Assembly (NCBI GenBank): GCA_030656215.1
Contig: JAUSOD010000011.1
Location: forward strand, 1-48,167
Reading direction: 5' to 3'
Length of the DNA stretch: 48,167 bases
DNA from: Azoarcus sp.
Lineage (GTDB): Bacteria; Pseudomonadota; Gammaproteobacteria; Burkholderiales; Rhodocyclaceae
Below the pieces are notes generated by a model that made no database searches, was not told where the DNA came from, and saw nothing but the letters and a program-made list of their open reading frames with translations. This document shows positions 27,540 to 36,763 of the stretch, one piece after another. Both the position numbers and the translations under genes were made by a program. Each line of letters opens with the position of its first letter. The first letter of the stretch is position 1.

Positions 27540-30500
27540 ATGTGGATCGTCAGCATCGCCCTGCGCCGCCCCTACACCTTTCTGGTGGCGGCTTTGCTCA
27601 TCCTGTTGTCGATGCCCTATGTGCTGCGCAACATCTCGACCGACATCCTGCCGTCGATCGACATCCCGGTGGTAGCCATGCTGTGGCAGTACAACGGCCT
27701 GTCGGCGCCGGAGATGGCCAGCCGCATCACCCGCTCGGCCGAGCGCTCGATGACGCAGTCGGTGGACAACATCGAGCGTACCGAGTCGATCTCGGTGGCG
27801 GGTGGTGCGGTGATCAAGGTGTTCTTCCAGCACGGCACCGACATCCGGACTGCGCTGGCCCAGGTGCTCGCGGGCAGCAATGCCGCCTATCGCTCCTTGC
27901 CGGCGGGGGTGTCGCCGCCGCAGGTGGTGCAGTATTCGGCCACCGACTTGCCCCTGCTGCAATTGGGGGTGTCGAGCTCGGTGGTGCCCGAGACCGAGGT
28001 CGGCGAACTGGCCAACGATGTGGTGCGCAATACCCTGCGTACCAAGCGCGGGGTCGAGCTTACCGCGCCCTTCGGTAGCCGAAACCGCCAGTTGGCGGTT
28101 GACATCGATGCGGCGGCTTTGCTCGCGCGCGGCATCACCCCGGCCGACGTGGTCAGCGCGATTGCCGCCCAGACGCTGGTGCTGCCGACCGGCAGCATCA
28201 AGATCGGCGACACCGAATACGATGTGGCGCTCAACGGGTCGGTGTCGTCGATCGCACGCATCGGCGAGATTCCGATCCGCAGCGTCGATGGCCGGACGGT
28301 GTTGGTACGTGATGTCGCCTCGGTGCGCGATGGCGGCGGGACGCAAAGCACCATCGTGCGCCAGAACGGCGAGCGCGGCATCCTGACCTCGGTGTTCAAG
28401 GTGGGTGGTGTGTCGACGCTGGATGTGGTCGATCACGTCAAGCAGGAACTCCCGCGTATCCTCGATCGCATGCCCGATGGGGTGGACGTCAAGCTGATGT
28501 TCGACCAGTCGCTGTTCGTCACCGCCGCGATCGACAATGTGGTGCACGAAGCGCTGATCGCGGCCAGCCTGACGGCGGCGATGATCCTGCTGTTCCTGGG
28601 CAACTGGCGCACCACCTGCATCATCGCGGTGTCGATTCCGCTGGCCATCATGTGCTCGCTGATCGTGCTCTACCTGATCGGCGAAACCCTCAACCTGATG
28701 ACCTTGGGCGGATTGGCGCTGGCCATCGGCATCCTGGTCGACGATGCGACGGTCGAGATCGAGAACGTCGAGCGCCATCTGGCAATGGGCAAGAACCCGC
28801 ATCAGGCCATCCTCGATGGCGCGGCCGAGATCGCGGCGCCGGCCTTCGTGTCCACGCTGAGTATCTGCATCGTGTTCGTGCCGATGTTCTTCCTGACCGG
28901 TGTGGCGCGCTCGCTGTTCGTGCCGCTGGCCGAGGCGGTTGTGTTCGCGATGATCGCCTCCTATGTGTTGTCGCGTACGCTGGTGCCGACCCTGGTGATG
29001 TACATGATGGCATCGCGTCATGGTGCCCACTCGCAGCCTCCGGTGTCGGCGGCGATGCGGCGCCTGCACGGTATCCACCTGCGCTTCGATGCGGGTTTCG
29101 AGCGTTTTCGGCAGCACTATGTGGTGCTGCTGGCCAGCCTGCTGCGCCAGCGGCGGCGCTTCGGTGCGGGCTTCTTCGCGTTCTGTGCGCTGTCGCTTGG
29201 CCTGGTGCCCTTGCTTGGGCAGGATCTCTTCCCGGCGGTGGACGCGGGGCAGATCCGCTTGCATCTGCGTGCACCCTCGGGGACGCGGTTGGACGAGATG
29301 CCGAGGCTGGTGGACCAGGTCGAGGCGGTGATCCGCGAGCGCATTCCGGCCAGCGAGCTGGGCGATATCCTGGACATCGTCGGCGGGCCCTATACCACCC
29401 GCAATACCCTGTTCGGCAACTCGGGCACGGCCGAGACCGCCGATGCCGAGATCATGGTGTCGCTCAAGCCCGGGCACCGGCCGAGCCGCGACTATATCGC
29501 GGGCTTGCGCGCCGAGTTGCCGCATCTTTTTCCCGGCATCGAGTTTTACTTCCAGCCTGCGGACCAGGTCAGCCAGACGCTCAATTTCGGTACCCCGGCG
29601 GCCATCGACATCCAGTTCAGGGGCGGGCGCCCGGAGCAACTCCAACCCCTGGTGGTGGAGACCAATAACCGTCTGCGCGCGATCCCCGGCATCGTCGACG
29701 CTTACGTCTATCAGCGTTGGAGCAAGCCGGTGCTGGCGCTGGAGATGGATCGTTCGCGCATGGAGCCGCTGGGGCTGACCGCGCGCGACGTGGCCCAGAA
29801 CCTGATGATCTCGCTGTCCGGCAGCATGCAGACGGCGCCGGCCTACTGGCTCAACCCGAACAACGGCAACACCTATACGGTGGGGGTGAGAAGCCCGGAG
29901 CTGGCGCTCGATAGCCTCGATGCGCTGATGCGGACGCCGGTGGGCGGTGGGCAGCGCAGCGAATCGTCGCAGGTGTTGGGGAATGTCGCCTCGGTTACAC
30001 GCACTTCGCAGGCGCCCATGGTGACGACCTATAACTCGGCCAGTGTGCTCAATGTGTTTGCCAGCGTGGATGGGCGCGACCTTGGCAGCGTGAGTCGCGA
30101 GATCGAGCACCTGCTCGACGAGATCCGTCCCCGCCTGCCGCGCGGGGTTGAGCTGGTGTTGAGCGGCCAGGTCCAGACCTTGAAGGACGCGTTTTCCGGC
30201 CTCGCGCTGGGTATCGTGGTGGCGGTGGTGCTCGTCTACCTGCTGCTGGTGGTGAACTTCCAGTCGTGGAGCGATCCGCTGATCATCATCAGCGCTCTGC
30301 CGGCCGCGCTCGCAGGGATTGCCTGGATGCTGTTCCTGACCGGCACCACGCTGAGCGTGCCTGCGCTGACCGGCACCATCATGACCATGGGGGTGGCCAC
30401 TGCCAACAGCATCCTGCTGGTGTCCTTTGCGCGTACCCGCCTGGCCGAGGGCGTGCCGCCGGTCACCGCCGCCCTGGAAGCGGCGGCAACCCGGGCACGG

Positions 30501-30719
30501 CCGGTGCTGATGACAGCGTTCGCGATGATCGCGGGCATGCTGCCGATGGCGATTGGCGTCGGGGCGGGGGCGGAGCAGAACGCTCCGCTGGGGCGTGCCG
30601 TCATCGGTGGCCTGATTTTCGCGACTGCCTCGACCCTGTTGTTCGTTCCCCTCGTGTTTGCCGCAGTACATACCTGGCTGGAGCGCCTTTCCGCACGTCG
30701 CCCCCTTGCGCTGGCATGA
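27540..30719 (+). CDS. RND efflux permease (HAE1-like)
   Basis: Inner-membrane RND transporter of 1059 residues with twelve expected helices and two large periplasmic loops. The N terminus is typical (SIALRRPYTFLVAALLILLS, then TDILPSIDIPVVAMLWQYNG). Helix 4 carries the proton-relay aspartates in GILVDDATVEIENVERH. In helix 10 the usual lysine position is not Lys: the segment reads GVATANSILLVSFAR. The ATG at 27540 gives the usual short cytoplasmic start but has only a weak ribosome site; an upstream start at 27471 is less likely. The adaptor gene follows after 21 bases. The substrate is unknown; no outer-membrane channel gene is in the operon. Confidence 0.92.
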   Translation: MWIVSIALRRPYTFLVAALLILLSMPYVLRNISTDILPSIDIPVVAMLWQYNGLSAPEMASRITRSAERSMTQSVDNIERTESISVAGGAVIKVFFQHGTDIRTALAQVLAGSNAAYRSLPAGVSPPQVVQYSATDLPLLQLGVSSSVVPETEVGELANDVVRNTLRTKRGVELTAPFGSRNRQLAVDIDAAALLARGITPADVVSAIAAQTLVLPTGSIKIGDTEYDVALNGSVSSIARIGEIPIRSVDGRTVLVRDVASVRDGGGTQSTIVRQNGERGILTSVFKVGGVSTLDVVDHVKQELPRILDRMPDGVDVKLMFDQSLFVTAAIDNVVHEALIAASLTAAMILLFLGNWRTTCIIAVSIPLAIMCSLIVLYLIGETLNLMTLGGLALAIGILVDDATVEIENVERHLAMGKNPHQAILDGAAEIAAPAFVSTLSICIVFVPMFFLTGVARSLFVPLAEAVVFAMIASYVLSRTLVPTLVMYMMASRHGAHSQPPVSAAMRRLHGIHLRFDAGFERFRQHYVVLLASLLRQRRRFGAGFFAFCALSLGLVPLLGQDLFPAVDAGQIRLHLRAPSGTRLDEMPRLVDQVEAVIRERIPASELGDILDIVGGPYTTRNTLFGNSGTAETADAEIMVSLKPGHRPSRDYIAGLRAELPHLFPGIEFYFQPADQVSQTLNFGTPAAIDIQFRGGRPEQLQPLVVETNNRLRAIPGIVDAYVYQRWSKPVLALEMDRSRMEPLGLTARDVAQNLMISLSGSMQTAPAYWLNPNNGNTYTVGVRSPELALDSLDALMRTPVGGGQRSESSQVLGNVASVTRTSQAPMVTTYNSASVLNVFASVDGRDLGSVSREIEHLLDEIRPRLPRGVELVLSGQVQTLKDAFSGLALGIVVAVVLVYLLLVVNFQSWSDPLIIISALPAALAGIAWMLFLTGTTLSVPALTGTIMTMGVATANSILLVSFARTRLAEGVPPVTAALEAAATRARPVLMTAFAMIAGMLPMAIGVGAGAEQNAPLGRAVIGGLIFATASTLLFVPLVFAAVHTWLERLSARRPLALA

Positions 30720-30740
30720 ACCCCAAAAAGAGATCCAGAT

Positions 30741-31982
30741 ATGAGCCCTGACCCGACTACGCCGCCCTTTGCCGTTCATGGGGGCGGGCACACCCTTCGA
30801 TATGCGCGCCTGTGCGGTGTCAGTTTCCTGGCGCTGCTGCTCGTCGGCGGGGGTGTACGCCTGGCGATCGAGCATCGTGAAGCCCAGGCGCTGGAAGTCC
30901 GCACCCAGGACAGCCTGCTGCGCTCGGTCGCCACCGTGCAGGCACGCGAGGGCGATGCCACCCGCAATGTGGTACTGACCGCGACCCTGCGCGGCAGTAG
31001 TGAGGCCATCCTGCATGCGCGTAGCGGCGGCTATCTGGCGGCCTGGCACAAGACCATCGGCGACAAGGTCCGCAAGGGCGATCTGCTGGCGACGATCGAA
31101 GCGCCGGAGCAGGAGCAGGAACTGGCCCAGTTGCGCGCGGCCCGCGAGCAGATCCAGGTCCGGCTCACGCTGGCACGCCAGACCCTGGAGCGCTGGGAGG
31201 CGCTGCGTCTGCTCGATAGCGTCGCCCAGCAGGATCTGGACGAAAAGCGCAGCGCGGTGGCGCAGGGCGAGGCTGATCTTGCTGCTGCCGTAGCCAATGT
31301 CCGCAGGCTGGAGCAGATGAAGGCGTTCCGCCGCATCGTCGCCCCCTTCGACGGCATCATCACCCGGCGCAACGTCGACGTCGGTGACCTGATCAGCGCC
31401 AATGGCAAGGAGTTGTTCTCACTGGTCCGCACCGACCCGCTGCAGGTCAGCTTGTGGGTGCCGCAGGTCTATGCGTCCGAAATTCGCCAGGGGCAGGAAG
31501 TCGATATCCGCGTACCCGAGCGGCGGGGCGAGCGCCTGCGTGCAAAGGTTGCCCATCTGGCCGGCGCGCTCGATCCGCTGACCCGTACCCGACAGGTCGA
31601 CATCGTACTGCCGAATCCCGACGGCGCCCTTATCCCCGGTGCCTATGCCGAGGTGGCGCTCAAGCTGGCAAGCGGCTTGCCGTCGGTGCTGGTGCCCAAC
31701 GGGGTGCTGCAGACCGGCAAGGATGGCCCGCGCGTATTCGTCGTCGATGCCGAGAATCGGGTGTCGATCCGTGCGGTCGAAATCGGGCGCGACCTCGGGC
31801 GCGAGATCGAGGTCTTGTCCGGCATCGCCGCGGGCGAGGTGCTGGTCAGCAGCCCGTCTGACCTGCTGGTGGATGGCGAAGTGGTCAATCCGCGCGCCTT
31901 GGCGAGTGCGCAACCGGCACCGCCTGCTGCAGGGCGGCCTGCCGTCGGACGTGCTCCGTCCCCGCAGGGTGCGCCGGGCTGA
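30741..31982 (+). CDS. RND periplasmic adaptor (membrane fusion protein)
   Basis: A 413-residue adaptor of the HlyD/AcrA type for the RND permease upstream. One N-terminal hydrophobic anchor (LCGVSFLALLLVGGGV) lies near residues 24-40, with no lipobox. The lipoyl half-motifs are SGGYLAAWHKTIGDKVRKGDLLATIEAPE and FRRIVAPFDGIITRRNVDVGDLI, with a helical hairpin of about 70 residues between them. A beta-barrel region (LQVSLWVPQ, GALIPGAYAEVALKL) and a Pro/Ala-rich tail follow. AGAGAT is placed six bases before the ATG. A TolC-type partner must be encoded elsewhere. Confidence 0.92.
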   Translation: MSPDPTTPPFAVHGGGHTLRYARLCGVSFLALLLVGGGVRLAIEHREAQALEVRTQDSLLRSVATVQAREGDATRNVVLTATLRGSSEAILHARSGGYLAAWHKTIGDKVRKGDLLATIEAPEQEQELAQLRAAREQIQVRLTLARQTLERWEALRLLDSVAQQDLDEKRSAVAQGEADLAAAVANVRRLEQMKAFRRIVAPFDGIITRRNVDVGDLISANGKELFSLVRTDPLQVSLWVPQVYASEIRQGQEVDIRVPERRGERLRAKVAHLAGALDPLTRTRQVDIVLPNPDGALIPGAYAEVALKLASGLPSVLVPNGVLQTGKDGPRVFVVDAENRVSIRAVEIGRDLGREIEVLSGIAAGEVLVSSPSDLLVDGEVVNPRALASAQPAPPAAGRPAVGRAPSPQGAPG

Positions 31983-32027
31983 GGTGGATCGCGCTTTACA
32001 CCGACTTTTTTCGATATGGAGATTTCT

Positions 32028-32387
32028 ATGAAGCGCTTGTTCTTTCCGTTGGCTGCCGCAGCATTCATTGTCAGCTTTTCCGCCACGGCGCAGGCCGGAG
32101 CGCTCACCGAAGGGCAGTGGACGGCGTCCCGCTGCGGCCCGAAGCCGGCTGTTGCTGCGCTGGATCTGAGTGACCCCGATGCCTACAACAAGAGCGTTGG
32201 AGCAGTGGATACCTACCGGCGCTCGATCCGTACCTATCTGGATTGCCTGGTGCAGGAAGGGAATGCCGACATCCAGTCGATCAGCAATGCGATCAAGCTC
32301 GAGCAGCAGGCTGCGGCGACCGCCAATGAGAAGATCCTGACCGATGTTAAAGCGGCCGATGCGAAGTTCGAAGGTGGGGGTAAGTAA
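32028..32387 (+). CDS. Small secreted protein, hypothetical
   Basis: A 119-residue exported protein with a clear Sec signal (KRLFFPLAAAAFIVSFSATAQA). The mature part has two cysteines, one in SRCGPKPAV and one in YLDCLVQEG, which could form a disulfide. The C-terminal half is predicted helical and glutamine- and lysine-rich (ISNAIKLEQQAAATANEKILTDVKAA). The ATG at 32028 has GGAG six bases upstream and gives a clean signal; an ATG four codons earlier is less likely. It follows the RND adaptor gene by 45 bases on the same strand and may share its transcript. I do not recognise a family. Confidence 0.72.
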   Translation: MKRLFFPLAAAAFIVSFSATAQAGALTEGQWTASRCGPKPAVAALDLSDPDAYNKSVGAVDTYRRSIRTYLDCLVQEGNADIQSISNAIKLEQQAAATANEKILTDVKAADAKFEGGGK

Positions 32388-32476
32388 CTCGGAGGGGAGG
32401 CTGACAGCCTCGCGTTGATCGTACGCCATCGAGTTGCAGGCCCGACTCGATATCGAAAGCCTCGTAGCATTCACTA

Positions 32477-32533
32477 AAGCCCGCCTCTCGATACCGGCTG
32501 TTATGGCAGACGCGGGTATTGAGAGGCGGGCTT
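32477..32533. repeat. Long 19-base inverted repeat
   Basis: Arms at 32477-32495 (starting AAGCCCGCC) and 32515-32533 (ending GGCGGGCTT) pair over 19 positions with one G-T pair, around a 19-base loop. No T-run follows on either side, so it is not a standard terminator. It lies between the convergent small secreted protein gene and the TonB receptor gene. Confidence 0.75.
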
Positions 32534-32593
32534 GATCCGCTTCAGCTCTGGGACTGTTCAGGGGCCCGTTCGCCATGCGGACAAACTACAAAG

Positions 32594-32618
32594 AAAAAGG
32601 CCCGGGCAAGCCCGGGCC
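32594..32618 (-). terminator. Terminator of the TonB receptor gene
   Basis: Read on the minus strand, GGCCCGGGC and GCCCGGGCC form a nine-base stem with a two-base loop (32599-32618), followed by TTTTTC. It sits about 40 bases beyond the receptor stop at 32658. Confidence 0.85.
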
Positions 32619-32657
32619 GAAAGGCCCTGAAGAAACGCTGCTGTCAGTGTCGATTGA

Positions 32658-35459
32658 TTAGAGCTTGCCGGAGAACATCAGTCCGAACCAGCGCGGATTG
32701 GCTGGGACATAGCTGTTCCATGTCTGCGATTGCACGGTATCGTCGTCGAACACGTTCTTGACCAGCAGGCTCAAGTCATACGACTTGTTGCGTGCACCCA
32801 GGCCGATGGCGACGTCGGTAACGCTCTTTCCAGGGACCTTGCTGTAAGAGGAAAGCGAGTTGTCCGAGTTGTAGCTGGTGTTGTAGGCCGTGTTGAAACT
32901 GACGTGGAACTCCTTGTCGCCAAGAACGGGGCGGCGGTAGTCTGCACCGATGTTGAAGGTGAATTTGGATGCGCCAGGAAGGGTCTTTCCGGACAGATCC
33001 CGATACGGATCCGCGCCGGCGAACCCGTTCTCGGCCGGCTGGGCGGCGTTGGGGAAGTCCTTGTAGCGCGCATCGGTGTAGGCGCCTGAGAAGCGGATCG
33101 TGGTGTTCCGGATACCGGCATAGACGCCGTCGAACTCCACGCCCTTCGATTGAACCTTGGGTACGTTGCCCGTTGCGGTGGCATAGCGGGTTTCGCCGGC
33201 CAGCAGGGAGTTGTACTCGTCGAACACCCGCACCGACTGCTGATAGTCCTTGATCTTAGTCAGATAGAGGTTGGCGTTCAGGATCAGGGTCTTGTCGAGC
33301 AGGGCGGACTTAAAGCCGACCTCGAAGGAGTTGGTCTTCTCGCCGTCGATCTTGTTGGAGACCCCGTTCGTGAGCTGGGATATTCCGGCCTTTTCACCGT
33401 ACTGCCACGAGGTGTAGAGGTTCAGGTTCTCGTTGACCTTGTAGGTCGGGCTGATCACGAACGCGGGCTGAATTTCCTTGAAGGGTTCAGCTTCCGTCTT
33501 GTTGAACACGACTCCGATCGCGGAGGCGCGTATCCGCTTGGCATCCGCAACCTGCTGCCGCTGAGCGGCTGTAAGGCTGCCATATGCGGCCCCCGGCGTG
33601 GCGGTGATGGCGGTACCGAAGTACTTGTTGGCCACCTGGTCTGCAAGGCCCAGTTGTGCGGCCGTGTTGGTGCCAAGGCTACCGTTGGCGGTCGAGTCAA
33701 ACCCACCGAGTTGCACGCCATTGACTTCGACGGGGTTGAGCTCTGAGCCGTTGCCGTTGTCGCGGATGAAGGTGGAGCCAGTGTTGCGCCTGTCTTCCCG
33801 GGTGAAGCGGATGCCGGTGGTCAGAGTCAACGGTTCGCTCAGGTGCCAGTTAGCCTGCCCAAAAATTGCCGCACTCTTGTTTTCGATTGTCTGATCGCCG
33901 GTGGGGCTGTTGTAGGCCATCAGCAGGCGGTCGAGCGAGTTCTGCATCAGGTAGCGACCGGCGCCATCTGCATCCAGGCGGTTGTACTGAGCGGTGGTGG
34001 CAAACCATGCGCCGGCATCGTTGCCCCATTTCCGACGGTATTCGACGTTGTTGTCGACCTTCATCAGATACAGGCCGGCCTGATAGTCAACGAAGCCGCC
34101 CGTATTCGAACTCAGGCGCAGCTCCTGGCTGATCTGGCGATAGTCATTCCAGAAGCCGCCCGCGTTGCGGTAGATGTCGAACGGAGTGCCATCGTCGTTG
34201 GTGGCGTCGAAATGGTAGTCGCGGAAGGCCGTGATCGAGGTCAGGGTATGGTCGCCGAGGTTCCAGTTGAGTTCGGCGGAGGCCCCCCGACTGCCAGTGA
34301 CAAGCGGGCGCACGGTGTCGTTGTTGACCGAGTCGTTGTCGAGATAGTTGTTCAGATAATTGTAGGTCGACTGCTGGGTAAACCAGCGTCGGCCGAGTCG
34401 CGTCGACGCATCGGTGCCGAGCGTATTGACTGAACCATCGGCATATCGCGTCGGAGTCGGCGTATTGATGCTGCGCCCGTTCGTGGTTTCGCCCGCACGC
34501 GGTACCAGTTCGAACGCCAGCCGTGCGCTGAAGTCCGGGCTCGGGGTCAGCAGGAACTGCACACGGCCGGAAGCGCGGTCGATGTTCTGGTAGGTGATGT
34601 TGCGATTGTCCCTGTTGTTGATGTCGCCTTGACCCTTCTCGACCACGAAGGAGCCGCGCCATGCAAGCAGTCCGTCCACGACCGGCCCGCCAGCTGCGAG
34701 CTTGCCAACCAGGCGGTCGCGCTCACCGAAGGTCAGCGAGTAGTCGGCGCTGGGGGTGAAGGAGGGCTTGCGCGTGACCACGTTGATGACACCCAGGCTA
34801 GTGTTTTTGCCCAGCAGGGTGCCCTGCGGGCCGCGTGTGACCTCCACCGCTTCGACGTCATGGAAGTTGTAGCTGGAGGTCAGTGCGTTGTAGGCGTAAT
34901 TCACGCCATCCACGATGACGCCCACGCTGGGGTCCTGCGCTTCGGTCTGGCCCTGTTTGCCGATACCGCGAATCGAAAGGCTGCTGGTGCGCTGGTTGCC
35001 GCGGTTCAAGCTGATGTTACCCACCCGTTGGGTGATTTCTGCGATATCGCTGGTGCCGGTACGGTCGAGCTCGGTCCCGGTGACTACCGATACCGACAGC
35101 GGAACGTCCTGCAGACGCTCGATGCGGTTCCGGCTGCGGACGACAACCGTGTCGAGGGCTTGCGGCTCCTCGACGAGATCGGCTTGCGCCGCCTCGGGCC
35201 CGGTCGAGGTCGTGCCGGCAGCAGCGGGTGCGATGCCCGTCTTGGCGGCTAGCTCCTGCTCGGTCTTGTCGAGGGCCTGCTTCAGACGCACGATTTCCGC
35301 CTGAAGCTCGGAAACGGCTTTGTCATCCGCTGCATGAAGGGGGTGCGCACTTAGCAGGGCAATCCCGGCAAGGACGGCGGCCAGTGGCGAGAGGCGAAAT
35401 GGAATGGAGCTGTTCGGGGGGGCGGAGCGTCGGCTTCCGGTCGGTGCTGTTCTGGTCAT
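32658..35459 (-). CDS. TonB-dependent outer-membrane receptor with N-terminal coiled coil
   Basis: A 933-residue receptor. After the signal peptide (about residues 1-43, ending HPLHA) a helical segment AVSELQAEIVRLKQALDKTEQEL (given in part; about 48-72) looks like a coiled coil and is not part of a standard receptor. A linker follows, then a TonB-box-like stretch DTVVVRS. The plug has LQDVPLSVSVVTG, SIRGIGKQG, and VEVTRGPQGTLLGKNTSLGVINVVTRKP. The barrel ends NPRWFGLMFSGKL with a terminal hydrophobic residue instead of the usual Phe. The ATG at 35459 gives the usual basic start but has a weak ribosome site. It is transcribed away from the cytochrome/molybdoenzyme series. The substrate is unknown. 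Confidence 0.9.
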   Translation of the reverse strand: MTRTAPTGSRRSAPPNSSIPFRLSPLAAVLAGIALLSAHPLHAADDKAVSELQAEIVRLKQALDKTEQELAAKTGIAPAAAGTTSTGPEAAQADLVEEPQALDTVVVRSRNRIERLQDVPLSVSVVTGTELDRTGTSDIAEITQRVGNISLNRGNQRTSSLSIRGIGKQGQTEAQDPSVGVIVDGVNYAYNALTSSYNFHDVEAVEVTRGPQGTLLGKNTSLGVINVVTRKPSFTPSADYSLTFGERDRLVGKLAAGGPVVDGLLAWRGSFVVEKGQGDINNRDNRNITYQNIDRASGRVQFLLTPSPDFSARLAFELVPRAGETTNGRSINTPTPTRYADGSVNTLGTDASTRLGRRWFTQQSTYNYLNNYLDNDSVNNDTVRPLVTGSRGASAELNWNLGDHTLTSITAFRDYHFDATNDDGTPFDIYRNAGGFWNDYRQISQELRLSSNTGGFVDYQAGLYLMKVDNNVEYRRKWGNDAGAWFATTAQYNRLDADGAGRYLMQNSLDRLLMAYNSPTGDQTIENKSAAIFGQANWHLSEPLTLTTGIRFTREDRRNTGSTFIRDNGNGSELNPVEVNGVQLGGFDSTANGSLGTNTAAQLGLADQVANKYFGTAITATPGAAYGSLTAAQRQQVADAKRIRASAIGVVFNKTEAEPFKEIQPAFVISPTYKVNENLNLYTSWQYGEKAGISQLTNGVSNKIDGEKTNSFEVGFKSALLDKTLILNANLYLTKIKDYQQSVRVFDEYNSLLAGETRYATATGNVPKVQSKGVEFDGVYAGIRNTTIRFSGAYTDARYKDFPNAAQPAENGFAGADPYRDLSGKTLPGASKFTFNIGADYRRPVLGDKEFHVSFNTAYNTSYNSDNSLSSYSKVPGKSVTDVAIGLGARNKSYDLSLLVKNVFDDDTVQSQTWNSYVPANPRWFGLMFSGKL

Positions 35460-36194
35460 GGGCTTGCTATTCACAATTGAAGTCAATGGTGGAGGCAAAG
35501 TTCGCAATACCTGTGCCATCGCAATGGAGGGCTTGGATTATTCTCCGCGCATGCTCTTGATGTACGCCGTAAGCCTCTATTCGATAAGGGTTATATGGTT
35601 ATTTGATCTGCATTTTGCGGGGGCCTCAGAAGATCAATGCAAGATCTCGCTCGCCGCCTTCGCTGTTGACGCCGGAGCAGCGCGCTTACAGTTGTGCTGC
35701 GCAACAAGCATCGCACTCGCATGAGTCTCATGTTCGGTGACGTGTCATTTGATGGAGCCGGTGTACCGGGCCTCCGGTCCGGTTTGCCGAACCTTGGGTA
35801 GGTGGCCGTCAGGCTGCGATCTGCTGCCGTGCGCCTGCTGCGGGCTAAACACTTGGATCGGAACCCTGTTGCGCTGGCAGCAGGCAAGCTCTGCTTCATC
35901 TCGCTACAGAGGCGATGAAGCACCCGCCCGCCTAAACCGGATGCCGGCGTGGAAGGCTATACATATCAACGTGTTGATAGCATTTCCCGACATGGTGTTG
36001 CGGTGCAGGGAGCCACGCCGGAGGCCTTGGCACGACCGATGCTAAATGTCTTCAGACGAATGGCTCCAATCCTGCGGCAAGGCACTGAACCGGCTTGGTC
36101 CTCAGGTGGCAGACATGTTCATGCGACGGGCTGACTACATGCCCATATGTACGTCCAGCCGAACGGACGGATCAACTATCAAAGCGAAGTGACC
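35460..36194. other. 735-base intergenic region between divergent gene blocks
   Basis: The longest gap in the window. It separates the TonB receptor from the plus-strand oxidoreductase series. Frames here have poor codon pattern and no ribosome sites, so I see no gene. It is AT-richer around 35460-35640, which suits divergent promoters; I could not assign boxes. No known repeat or RNA was recognised. Confidence 0.45.
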
Positions 36195-36689
36195 ATGATG
36201 AATCTGAAGAAATTGACTGTACTCGTGCTCGCCCTTAGCGCCCCGCTCGCGTTTGCCCAGCAGTCGGCCAGCAGCGCGGGTGCGGGTCAGCAGGCCCGTC
36301 CCGTCGAGCAGTTCAAGACCCCCAAGCTCGATCGTGCGCAACTGGATGCGCTGCTGGCAAAGCCTGGTGACGTCGTCTTTCTCGACGTGCGGCGGCCGGA
36401 TGAGCTGACCAGAATCGGTGGTTTTCCGGTGTACCTCAGCATCCAGACCCCGGATGTCGAGAAGTACCTGGCCTATATCCCGAAGGATAGAAAAATCGTT
36501 CCCGTCTCCAATCACGCCGTGCGTGCGCAGCGCACGGGCGATCTGCTCACGAGCAAGGGCTTCAAGGTAGCCGGGGCTGCCGGCGTGCAGGACTATGAAG
36601 CGGAAGGCGGCACGCTGCTCAAAGTCGAGCCACGTGCTCCGCGCGTGGCCGGTGCCCCTGCGGCTGCCCCCGTGGCTGAGAAACGGTGA
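36195..36689 (+). CDS. Exported rhodanese-like protein without the active-site cysteine
   Basis: A 164-residue periplasmic protein. The signal (KKLTVLVLALSAPLAFA) is followed by a rhodanese-type domain: DRAQLDALLAKPGDVVFLDVRRPDELTRIGG (in part), and DRKIVPVSNHAVRAQRTGDLLTSKGFKVAGAAG. In a working rhodanese the loop after the third strand begins with cysteine; here it reads VSNHAVR, with Ser105 in its place, so sulfur transfer is not expected. The tail is Ala/Pro-rich. The start is one of two adjacent ATGs at 36195 and 36198, with only a weak ribosome site. It leads the plus-strand series and precedes the DUF1549/DUF1553 gene by 74 bases. It may serve as a binding or assembly protein. Confidence 0.78.
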   Translation: MMNLKKLTVLVLALSAPLAFAQQSASSAGAGQQARPVEQFKTPKLDRAQLDALLAKPGDVVFLDVRRPDELTRIGGFPVYLSIQTPDVEKYLAYIPKDRKIVPVSNHAVRAQRTGDLLTSKGFKVAGAAGVQDYEAEGGTLLKVEPRAPRVAGAPAAAPVAEKR

Positions 36690-36763
36690 GCTGACGAATT
36701 CGATCGAGGACTTGGCCCGGGAAGTCTTGAGTGGCCTTCCGGTCCAGTGAAATGGAGTGTTTC

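Noticed and set aside
27519..31049. A very long open frame (over 1100 codons) on the minus strand opposite the RND genes
   Set aside because: It is antisense to well-supported RND permease and adaptor genes, is extremely rich in His, Arg and Gln as expected from reversed GC-rich codons, and has no recognisable domain.
35591..35923. 110-codon minus-strand frame in the large intergenic region
   Set aside because: Very high Arg/Ser content, no ribosome site, no recognisable domain.
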